Positions 1 to 5,910 of a DNA stretch of 6,384 nucleotides are shown one piece after another. Made by a program: the position numbers and the translations under genes. Positions within the stretch are counted from its first letter, which is position 1; each line of letters opens with the position of its first letter. The notes under the pieces were generated by a model. That model searched no databases. It worked only from the letters and a program-made list of their open reading frames with translations, and was not told where the DNA came from. The stretch spans positions 1-6,384 of the forward strand of contig JAYUOV010000044.1 in NCBI GenBank assembly GCA_043760535.1, written 5' to 3'. Source of the DNA: JAZKFT01 sp043760535. GTDB taxonomy: Bacteria > Bacteroidota > Bacteroidia > Chitinophagales > Chitinophagaceae.

Positions 1-2
1 AA

Positions 3-206
3 CAAGCTAATGTACCACCAGATAACAATGGCTCAGAAAGGGCTATCAGAAATATTAAAGTAAAACAAAAAATATCAGGCCAATTTAAATCGCTTGAAAG
101 TGCAAACGTGTTCGCAACACTCAGGTCAATAATAGACACCACCAATAAAGCAGGTCAAAACATTTTACATGCATTGAAACTTATAGCTACTTTGAAGACT
201 GAATAG
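3..206 (+). CDS. IS66-like transposase, C-terminal end (5' partial)
   Basis: This frame is open from the window edge and ends at TAG 204-206, giving 67 residues. It begins QANVPPDNNGSERAIRNIK. The PxDNNxxERAIR motif is the hallmark of the C-terminal part of IS66-family DDE transposases, where the glutamate (residue 12 here) is taken as the third catalytic acidic residue. The stretch that follows (VKQKISGQFKS, then SANVFATLRSIIDT, then a final helix NILHALKLIATL) matches the way Bacteroidota IS66 proteins end. The enzyme would cut and join DNA to move its own element. The remaining catalytic residues lie outside the window, so whether the gene is intact cannot be judged. No terminal inverted repeat could be assigned downstream, so the end of the element is not placed. 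The family call rests on motif recognition only. Confidence 0.75.
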   Translation, partial: QANVPPDNNGSERAIRNIKVKQKISGQFKSLESANVFATLRSIIDTTNKAGQNILHALKLIATLKTE

Positions 207-813
207 TTACCAATTAGGAATAAAATAAAAAACTACTTAATAACCTTTGATAATGTTATGATGTAAAAAATTTCGGCGTAATAAATGGATTGGATTGCTT
301 TATAAGTTCAGGTGGCTAACGTAACCTTTACTCAACAAAATGTACAATCTTCATTCGTAGATATTGGGATATAATGAAACCCGGTTTTATTACACAAACA
401 GTTCCGCCACCAATCCTTTCAACGCCTTAAATTTTACAATACATCTTTTGCCTGCAATAATGCCATGAAAATCAATACCATACTGCATTTGCGGCAGTTG
501 AAAATACTTTTAGCTGACATAGTTTCTGATTTGCTGGTATTGGATTGTGGTTTGAGAAGGTGAATGGAGCAGGTAATTTAAGAAGATGGATTTAATGTAA
601 TTGAATTGGCTGGGACAAATGAAACCTGGCATGGTTTAAGGATGCCCAATAGTAGCAATCAGATGAATGGAGCGTCGCCAATGTCGCTTCATAGTAGTAC
701 AAATGCCTGGCTCAAAATAAAAAAATCGCCACCAATAATAAAGCCAGAAAGGAACACAAAAAATCTTAGTGACCCTTTTTTCCTTCGTCTGTAGTGGCAA
801 AAAAAATATAGCT
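207..813. other. gene-poor stretch between transposase end and clpB
   Basis: These 607 bases hold no gene I can support. The reading frames are short, lack recognisable motifs and have ordinary A/T-rich intergenic composition. The longest forward candidates are a 32-codon frame at 465-563 and a 62-codon frame at 606-794; neither resembles a known protein. No match to the Bacteroidota -7 element TAnnTTTG and no CIRCE-type heat-shock inverted repeat (TTAGCACTC / GAGTGCTAA) was found by eye upstream of clpB. A short imperfect hairpin lies at 667-692: ATGGAGCG pairs with CGCTTCAT across a 10-base loop, with one G-U pair. The clpB promoter should lie somewhere in the right-hand part but cannot be pinned down. 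Confidence 0.6.
628..745 (-). repeat. possible degenerate intergenic repeat copy
   Basis: Read on the minus strand, this stretch contains GCCAGGCATTTGTACTACTATG-like sequence (complement of 691-711), then a hairpin-forming segment (667-692) and ATTGGGCAT (complement of 641-649). The 11-mer GCCAGGCATTT recurs on the plus strand at 5762-5772 in the other long intergenic gap, and TACTACT follows it in both places (complement of 693-699; 5792-5798). The shared words are short and spaced differently, so this may be chance. The style, mixed words plus a hairpin in non-coding DNA, fits dispersed intergenic repeats, but a genome-wide search would be needed to establish it. Confidence 0.3.
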
Positions 814-3414
814 ATGAACCTAAATAATTTCACCATCAAAGCACAGGAAGCCATTGCGAAATCGCAACAGCTGGCTTTCAATAATCAGAACCCGAATATT
901 GAAACCGAGCATATACTCACCACATTGCTGCAAGACGAGGATTCGCCGGTAGAATATTTGCTGAAAAAGAACAACACCAATGTAAATTTTGTGGAAACCA
1001 AGCTAGGGGAAAGCCTTGGGAAATTGCCAAAAATTAAAAGCGGTGAACCGGCCCAAACCATCGGCAGGGATGCCAATACTGCCATGCTAAAAGCCGGTAG
1101 TAACCTAAAGCAATTTGGCGATGAGTTTGTAAGCGTGGAGCATTTGCTACTGGCCATTTTGCAGGGCAGCGATAATTCGTCGAAGGTGTTAAAAGATGCC
1201 GGGCTTACCGAAAAGGGGTTGATAGCTGCTATTAAAGATTTGCGCAAAGGCAGCACCATTGATTCGCAGACCTCATCCACGCAGTTTAATAACCTGAACA
1301 AATACGGCAAAAACCTGAACGAAATGGCACAGGCTGGTAAGCTAGACCCGGTAATAGGACGTGATGAAGAGATACGCCGAACGCTGCATATACTTACCCG
1401 CCGCAGTAAGAATAACCCCATTTTGGTGGGTGAGCCAGGTGTGGGCAAAACGGCCATAGCAGAGGGTTTGGCTATGCGGATCGTTAACGGCGATGTGCCG
1501 GATAACCTGAAAGACAAAATTATTTATGCTTTGGATATGGGCCAGTTAATAGCCGGTGCCAAATACAAGGGAGAGTTTGAAGAAAGGCTGAAAGGTGTGG
1601 TAAAAGAAGTAGGCGACAGCGATGGCCAAATCATTTTATTTATAGATGAAATACATACGCTGGTAGGTGCCGGTGGCGGCGAAGGTGCCATGGATGCAGC
1701 CAATATTTTAAAACCGGCTTTGGCTCGTGGCGAACTGAGGGCCATTGGTGCCACCACGCTAAACGAGTACCAAAAATTCTTTGAAAAAGACAAGGCTTTA
1801 GAACGCCGTTTTCAGAAAGTATTGATAGATGAACCGAGTGTGGAAGATGCGGTTTCTATTCTTCGTGGTATAAAAGACAAGTACGAAACGCACCACCATG
1901 TACGCATTAAAGATGAAGCAATTATAGCCGCTGTGGAATTAAGCCACCGCTATATTACCGATCGTTTTTTACCCGATAAAGCTATTGATCTGATAGATGA
2001 AAGTGCCGCCAGGCTTAGGCTGGAGATGAACAGTATGCCCGAAGAGCTGGATAAGCTAGACAGGCAAATACGCCAATTGGAGATAGAAAGAGAAGCGATA
2101 AAAAGAGAGAACGACGAAGACAAACTGAAGCAGTTAGGTAAAGACATTTCGCTGCTAAGCGTAGAAAGGGATACACTAAAAGCCAAGTGGAAACAAGAAA
2201 AGGAAATAGTAGAAAGAATACAGGCCGCCAAGGCAAATATGGAAGGCCTTAAACTGGAAGCCGAACGTGCCGAACGTGAAGGTGACTATGCAAAAGTGGC
2301 CGAAATAAGATACGGTAAAGTGAAGCAGGAAGAAGAACTGATAGCCAAAGCCACTGCCGAACTGGACGAATATGCCGATAGCAAAAGGCTGGTTAAAGAA
2401 GAAGTGGATGCAGAAGATATAGCCGACGCTGTGGCCAAAGCCACCGGCATACCGGTGAGCCGAATGCTGCAAAGCGAAAGGGAAAAACTATTGAACCTAG
2501 AAGACGAACTGCACAAACGGGTAGTAGGGCAGGAGGAAGCGATTGAAGCGGTAGCCGATGCCATCCGCCGCAGCAGGGCAGGTTTGCAGGATCCGAAAAA
2601 ACCGATAGGCTCATTCATCTTTTTAGGCACCACGGGTGTGGGTAAAACAGAACTGGCAAAAGCCCTGGCCGATTACCTCTTCGACGATGAAAACATGATG
2701 ACACGGATAGACATGAGCGAATACCAGGAGAAGCATACGGTGAGCCGTTTGGTAGGCGCACCCCCGGGCTATGTGGGTTATGATGAAGGTGGGCAGCTTA
2801 CCGAAGCCGTTCGCCGCAAACCTTACAGCGTGGTGCTGTTGGACGAAATAGAAAAAGCACACCCCGATGTGTGGAATATTATGCTGCAAGTGCTGGACGA
2901 TGGAAGGCTGACCGACAATAAAGGACGAGTGGTGAATTTTAAAAACACCATCATCATCATGACAAGCAATATCGGCAGCCATATTATTCAGGCCAATTTT
3001 GAAGATGTAAACGAGAAGAACATCAATGCAGTGGTATCCAAAACAAAAGCAGAAGTAACGGTGTTATTAAGAGAGATCATCAGGCCAGAGTTTTTAAACA
3101 GGGTGGATGAAATTATCATGTTTCAGCCGCTGATGAAGAAAGAGATAAAGGGCATTATAACCATCCAGTTAAACCATTTAAAAAACCTGATAGCCAACAA
3201 TGGCATACAGTTGGAGTTTAGCGATTACGCCCTGGATTATTTATCAGAAAATGGCTACGACCCCCAATTTGGTGCCAGGCCATTAAAGCGTTTGATACAA
3301 AAGGAAATAATCAATAGGCTGAGCAAAAGGATTTTGGCAGGCGATATAGACAAAACCAAACCGGTGCTGGTAGATGTGTTTGACAATGTGGTGGTGTTCA
3401 GGAACGAGAAATAA
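814..3414 (+). CDS. clpB: ClpB, ATP-dependent protein disaggregase
   Basis: ClpB is a cytoplasmic hexameric AAA+ machine that, with DnaK/DnaJ/GrpE, pulls polypeptides out of aggregates after heat or other stress. The product is 866 aa, normal for the family. Order: N-terminal Clp repeat domain (about 1-145), AAA-1 (about 160-400), coiled-coil M domain (about 405-525, rich in E, K, R and L), AAA-2 (about 540-760) and a C-terminal small domain. Visible key residues: Walker A GEPGVGKT 206-213 (K212), pore-loop Y251, Walker B E279, arginine fingers R331/R332, second Walker A GTTGVGKT 605-612 (K611), pore-loop Y653, Walker B E678, R763 in EFLNRVDE, and sensor-2 GAR 820-822. The M domain separates it from ClpA and ClpX, and it lacks the IGF/L-type loop of ClpP partners. 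The start is ATG 814, because MNLNNFTIKAQEAI is the usual N terminus; a GTG at 769 would add 15 unrelated residues. The leader is A-rich with no Shine-Dalgarno sequence, as is usual in Bacteroidota. It looks fully functional and monocistronic. Confidence 0.97.
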   Translation: MNLNNFTIKAQEAIAKSQQLAFNNQNPNIETEHILTTLLQDEDSPVEYLLKKNNTNVNFVETKLGESLGKLPKIKSGEPAQTIGRDANTAMLKAGSNLKQFGDEFVSVEHLLLAILQGSDNSSKVLKDAGLTEKGLIAAIKDLRKGSTIDSQTSSTQFNNLNKYGKNLNEMAQAGKLDPVIGRDEEIRRTLHILTRRSKNNPILVGEPGVGKTAIAEGLAMRIVNGDVPDNLKDKIIYALDMGQLIAGAKYKGEFEERLKGVVKEVGDSDGQIILFIDEIHTLVGAGGGEGAMDAANILKPALARGELRAIGATTLNEYQKFFEKDKALERRFQKVLIDEPSVEDAVSILRGIKDKYETHHHVRIKDEAIIAAVELSHRYITDRFLPDKAIDLIDESAARLRLEMNSMPEELDKLDRQIRQLEIEREAIKRENDEDKLKQLGKDISLLSVERDTLKAKWKQEKEIVERIQAAKANMEGLKLEAERAEREGDYAKVAEIRYGKVKQEEELIAKATAELDEYADSKRLVKEEVDAEDIADAVAKATGIPVSRMLQSEREKLLNLEDELHKRVVGQEEAIEAVADAIRRSRAGLQDPKKPIGSFIFLGTTGVGKTELAKALADYLFDDENMMTRIDMSEYQEKHTVSRLVGAPPGYVGYDEGGQLTEAVRRKPYSVVLLDEIEKAHPDVWNIMLQVLDDGRLTDNKGRVVNFKNTIIIMTSNIGSHIIQANFEDVNEKNINAVVSKTKAEVTVLLREIIRPEFLNRVDEIIMFQPLMKKEIKGIITIQLNHLKNLIANNGIQLEFSDYALDYLSENGYDPQFGARPLKRLIQKEIINRLSKRILAGDIDKTKPVLVDVFDNVVVFRNEK

Positions 3415-3450
3415 GTGTGGCCGGGTGTTGGTTTTTGATGGTTAGAGGTT

Positions 3451-3482
3451 AGGCCCCTGTTCGAAAGAATGGGGGCTTTTTT
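3451..3482 (+). terminator. intrinsic terminator of clpB
   Basis: It begins 36 bases after the clpB stop codon. The left arm 3451-3462 pairs with the right arm 3467-3478 over 12 positions, including four consecutive C-G pairs and three G-U pairs, and closes on a GAAA (GNRA) tetraloop at 3463-3466. The right arm runs into six Ts (3477-3482). On the opposite strand no T-run follows the stem, so it should stop only the rightward clpB transcript and not the convergent XRE gene. Confidence 0.9.
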
Positions 3483-3563
3483 GTGAGATTAATACAGATG
3501 GGTAATCACGTTTGAGACGGTGTATTGCTTTGCTACGAATTGGGGCTTTCAAATTTTAATGAC

Positions 3564-3794
3564 TCAATAGGAAAAATCAAAAAGCTCTTTCACATCGATT
3601 TTAAGCGTTTCAGCAATCAACACAATCGTGGATAGACCAGTATTTATTTCGCCGCGTTCTATTCTCCCAATTTGGCGCAACTCTATTTCAGATTCATAAG
3701 CTAATTTTTCTTTGGAGAATTTCAAAGATTTGCGGGTTAAACGAAGGTGTGAACCAAAGGCTTTTAAATAAGTTTCGTTTCGTCGTTGTTTCAC
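3564..3794 (-). CDS. small XRE-family helix-turn-helix regulator
   Basis: This is a 76-aa single-domain DNA-binding protein of the Cro/C1 (XRE) type. The domain spans about residues 13-72. Helix 2 is near SKEKLAYESE (27-36), the recognition helix is near ELRQIGRIERGE (38-49) with the typical IERG motif, and the C-terminal helices end in KELFDF (69-74), a common ending of Bacteroidota XRE regulators. The start is GTG 3792-3794; the in-frame upstream sequence reaches a TAA within a few codons without an ATG, so GTG is the only reasonable choice. There is no extra sensor or dimerisation domain, so it probably acts as a dimeric repressor or activator on unknown targets. It is convergent with clpB and divergent from the secreted-protein gene at 3957, which makes the shared gap a plausible place for it to bind. 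No toxin partner is visible beside it. The family is clear; the role is unknown. Confidence 0.85.
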   Translation of the reverse strand: MKQRRNETYLKAFGSHLRLTRKSLKFSKEKLAYESEIELRQIGRIERGEINTGLSTIVLIAETLKIDVKELFDFSY

Positions 3795-3867
3795 AAAGCA
3801 ACATTCACTTTGTTATTAAAAAAAAATTAGGTCATAAATGGCTTATTTATTATCATCTTAGTGAAAT

Positions 3868-3875
3868 TAAATTTG
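3868..3875 (+). promoter_or_regulatory. candidate Bacteroidota -7 promoter element
   Basis: TAAATTTG is an exact match to the Bacteroidota sigma-ABfr -7 consensus TAnnTTTG. A TTTA at 3846-3849, 18 bases upstream, is one mismatch from the -33 TTTG element. Transcription would begin near 3882, giving a leader of about 75 bases before ATG 3957. It lies in the divergent gap between the XRE gene and the T9SS substrate gene. An 8-base match with four fixed bases plus TA can occur by chance in A/T-rich DNA, so this is a candidate only. Confidence 0.35.
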
Positions 3876-3956
3876 GGGCAATTGTAATAATGCCAGAATT
3901 AGTCTATCATAATTTTTACACGCTGCCAACACAACATTTTTAAATCAATTCCAAGT

Positions 3957-5099
3957 ATGAAAATTTTCACTTTATTATCTACAATTCTATTTGCCACTAC
4001 TTTAAATAAATCCAATTCTCAATGCACTTTGCCAGCAAATTTGCCGTACACACAGGATTTCCAATCCTGCACGCCCCCTGACCTGCCTCCATGTACTATT
4101 AACCAAACCATTTATCCAGATAATGGTGGTCCTCAAAAATGGATAACAGGTGGTTCAACCAACATTGGTCTGTATGTATATGTTGATGTTCCATACCTAA
4201 ATGGTACGCATTGGTTTTATTTACCCATGATGTATTTTGATGCAGCAAAATCTTACAAAATAACTTATAAATATAGTTCTGATAATCCTGACCCTGTATC
4301 AGCACCTATACTTTCTGTGTCTTTTGGCTCCTGTGCTGCAGATACTTGTATGACAAATCTGATATTTACGGGTACTATAACAAATACCTCACTTTTGACC
4401 GCTACGAAAATTCTAAACCCAATTGTAAGTGGTAATTATTTCATTGGATTCAATCATCAGGATAAACAGGGTTATCCCGGAAATTCCACAGTATTAGATA
4501 ATATCGTTGTCGAACTGAACGAGCCTCTACCAGTGAATCTATCTCCTTTATCTTATATCAATAGTAGTGGTTTCATTAGTCTTCTTTGGCAATCCTATTC
4601 CGAACATAACAACCAGCATTTTGAGATACAGCAGAGTGCAGAAGGAACGCAATTTCAAAGAATTGGTCAGGTAGCAAGCAAAGCACCAAATGGTAATAGC
4701 CAGAATATATTGGCTTATGATTTTTTTGTTTCACCTGCATTATTCTCAACAGGACAATTTTTCAGGCTAAAACAAATAGACAGAGATGGAAAAAGCAGCT
4801 TTAGCAATATTATTAATATCGGTAACATTACGGTTAGTGGACGCAGGGTTATCATTAACGGCAACCCAGTAAACGATTTACTGTCCCTATCCGTAACGAG
4901 CACAGTTCCCCAAAAAGCACAACTAAATATAACCGACCAAACAGGCCGACAGGTTTATAAACGTGCGGTACAATTGAGCAATGGTGCTAACATTTTGCAA
5001 GAAAACCTGAACATTTTAACCAAGGGCATCTATTATCTTACCATAACCGACATGCAGGGTAAGCCAGTTGAAAACCCTGTGGCTTTTACAAAGCAATAA
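3957..5099 (+). CDS. secreted adhesin-like protein with T9SS type A sorting domain
   Basis: The 380-aa protein is predicted to be exported by Sec, carried across the outer membrane by the type IX system, and then anchored at the surface or released. It starts with a signal peptide (about 1-21, MKIFTLLSTILFATTL core). Residues 24-188 resemble the jelly-roll fold of Cleaved_Adhesin / choice-of-anchor J domains: LPYTQDFQSC at the start, WFYLPMMYFD and YKITYKYSSDN in the middle, GNYFIGFNH and VLDNIVVEL at the end. Residues 191-290 form the linker domain usual in such proteins (LPVNL, SEHNNQHFEIQQS, FFRLKQIDRDGKSSFS). Residues about 294-380 are the sorting tail, with NPVNDLLSL, ITDQTGRQVY and LTKGIYYLTI. 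No catalytic motif is visible, so binding or adhesion is more likely than enzyme activity. The first half is markedly AT-rich (some 60-base rows 23-33% GC by hand count) while the tail is about 42-48%, a possible sign of mosaic origin. The gene at 5115 follows 15 bases later. Substrate unknown. Confidence 0.85.
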   Translation: MKIFTLLSTILFATTLNKSNSQCTLPANLPYTQDFQSCTPPDLPPCTINQTIYPDNGGPQKWITGGSTNIGLYVYVDVPYLNGTHWFYLPMMYFDAAKSYKITYKYSSDNPDPVSAPILSVSFGSCAADTCMTNLIFTGTITNTSLLTATKILNPIVSGNYFIGFNHQDKQGYPGNSTVLDNIVVELNEPLPVNLSPLSYINSSGFISLLWQSYSEHNNQHFEIQQSAEGTQFQRIGQVASKAPNGNSQNILAYDFFVSPALFSTGQFFRLKQIDRDGKSSFSNIINIGNITVSGRRVIINGNPVNDLLSLSVTSTVPQKAQLNITDQTGRQVYKRAVQLSNGANILQENLNILTKGIYYLTITDMQGKPVENPVAFTKQ

Positions 5100-5114
5100 C
5101 CCCCCCTAACATAT

Positions 5115-5687
5115 ATGAAAAAGCATCTTCTTTCGGTAGCCTTTTTGCTACTGACAAATCTCTGTTTTGCCCAAGGCGTAGCCATTAATACCAGCAGCAC
5201 CCCGGCACATACAAGTTCGCTGCTGGATGTAAGTGGAAACAAAGGCTTGCTGATACCCCGGATGGATAGCAGCACCCGTATTGCAATAGCCACACCTGCA
5301 AAAGGGCTATTGGTAATGGATACCAGCTACAATACACTGTTTAGGCACAATGGTAAAATATGGTGCCAATACCAATCTACCGCCACCCAATCGCTGATAC
5401 CAGGTGGTAGCATGGTTATTTGGGATATAGAAAGGGGCGATGTGGCCCTGCTTACGCTCACGGCCAATATTACGCTTTCGCTCCAAAACGTTTTTGCCGG
5501 TAGTACCGGCATTATAGAACTGCAACAGGATGCCACGGGTAGCCGGGTTATAACTTTTCCGGCCAATAGTACCACCAGTAGTGGAACCGCCATCAGTAGC
5601 CTCGAATTGAGTACCGCACCCAATTCGCTGTCGATACTCAGTTTTGTATACAATGGCAGCCAGTACAGGTGGTTTGTAAAGCATTGA
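5115..5687 (+). CDS. secreted protein with tail-fibre-like C-terminal half
   Basis: The 190-aa protein has a clear signal peptide with likely cleavage after A19 (LCFA, then QGVAIN). The mature N-terminal part (21-83) follows a plan frequent in Bacteroidota secreted proteins: GVAINTSS, then SSLLDVSGNKGLLIPRMDSS, then PAKGLLVMDTSYNTLF and HNGKIW. The C-terminal half (about 96-190) is beta-rich and ends with ITLSLQNVF, GIIELQQDATGSRVITFP and SILSFVYNGSQYRWF. That layout recalls the last domain of phage tail-fibre-type proteins, but the likeness is from memory of the pattern only. There is no T9SS tail, lipobox or catalytic motif, so it may stay in the periplasm or be released or held by a partner. 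ATG 5115 follows the previous stop by 15 bases with no Shine-Dalgarno sequence, suggesting co-transcription with the 3957 gene. GC content is clearly higher than in the 5' half of that neighbour. The function is not known. Confidence 0.8.
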   Translation: MKKHLLSVAFLLLTNLCFAQGVAINTSSTPAHTSSLLDVSGNKGLLIPRMDSSTRIAIATPAKGLLVMDTSYNTLFRHNGKIWCQYQSTATQSLIPGGSMVIWDIERGDVALLTLTANITLSLQNVFAGSTGIIELQQDATGSRVITFPANSTTSSGTAISSLELSTAPNSLSILSFVYNGSQYRWFVKH

Positions 5688-5690
5688 TGT

Positions 5691-5756
5691 TGGGGTTTAG
5701 GGTTTTGGGGTTAGGGTTTAGGGTTTAGGGTTTAGGGGTTTGGGGTTTGGGGTTTT
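5691..5756 (+). repeat. telomere-like TTTAGGG tract, potential G-quadruplex
   Basis: The tract starts four bases after the stop codon of the 5115 gene. It contains nine runs of three or four Gs (5692-5695, 5700-5702, 5707-5710, 5714-5716, 5721-5723, 5728-5730, 5735-5738, 5742-5745, 5749-5752), separated by 3-4 bases of T or TTA. Three consecutive gaps are TTTA with a 7-base period, flanked by TTTGGGG variants. The spacing meets the usual G-quadruplex rule (four or more G3 runs, loops of 1-7) more than twice over. The G-rich strand is the coding strand, so the RNA would carry it in the 3' untranslated region. Its role is unknown. Confidence 0.9.
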
Positions 5757-5802
5757 AATCTGCCAGGCATTTTTTTAAATCGGGGTGTATATACTACTGC
5801 TA

Positions 5803-5897
5803 TGTTAAGTTTAAAGTGTCGGTGATTAGGCAGGCAAACTCACGTCTCACCACTGACAAATCACGAAGAACTGCGACAAAGCATAGTTAACTTAACA
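5803..5897. repeat. long-spaced inverted repeats around intergenic core
   Basis: TGTTAAGTT at 5803-5811 is the exact inverse of AACTTAACA at 5889-5897. Nested inside in the correct order are TGTCG 5817-5821 with CGACA 5874-5878, and GTGATT 5822-5827 with AATCAC 5859-5864. Three nested arms of 9, 5 and 6 bases could form an interrupted long hairpin just upstream of the gene starting at 5911. It could be a 5' leader structure, a small RNA or a miniature repeat element. The arms are short and the bulges uneven, so a fold is plausible but not proven. Confidence 0.45.
5839..5866 (+). repeat. four degenerate 7-base CTCAC repeats
   Basis: The units CTCACGT, CTCACCA, CTGACAA and ATCACGA lie back to back with a 7-base period, sharing a core close to CTCAC. 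They sit inside the inverted-repeat structure at 5803-5897 and upstream of the secreted-protein gene at 5911. Short CTCACGA-like tandem tracts occur in intergenic DNA of some Bacteroidota (recollection, not checked). They could also serve as repeated protein-binding sites. Confidence 0.5.
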
Positions 5898-5910
5898 CTA
5901 CTATATTATT

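Noticed and set aside
465..563. 32-codon frame starting MKINTILHLRQLK
   Set aside because: Short, unrecognised, with no ribosome-binding or promoter signal; such lengths are expected by chance.
605..606. Clp-family role as ClpA/ClpC instead of ClpB for the large AAA+ gene (814-3414)
   Set aside because: The long coiled-coil M domain between the two AAA modules and the residue spacing of both modules match ClpB; no ClpP-docking loop was seen.
606..794. 62-codon forward frame upstream of clpB
   Set aside because: No recognisable motif, no signal peptide, and low-complexity composition; it runs nearly into the clpB start. It overlaps an opposite-strand frame (636-881) that is equally featureless.
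769..813. GTG 769 as the clpB start
   Set aside because: The 15 extra residues (MTLFSFVCSGKKNIA) do not belong to the ClpB N terminus, while ATG 814 gives the standard N-terminal sequence and length.
885..1517. 210-codon minus-strand frame inside clpB
   Set aside because: It lies wholly within the well-supported clpB coding sequence; its serine- and leucine-rich translation is typical of an antisense shadow.
3749..3943. 64-codon forward frame across the XRE start and divergent gap
   Set aside because: It is antisense to the start of the XRE gene, has no family resemblance, and overlaps the likely promoter region.
5761..5776. TGCCAGGCA followed by a T-run as an intrinsic terminator for the 5115 gene
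   Set aside because: The stem is only three to four base pairs with a minimal loop, too weak despite the seven Ts.
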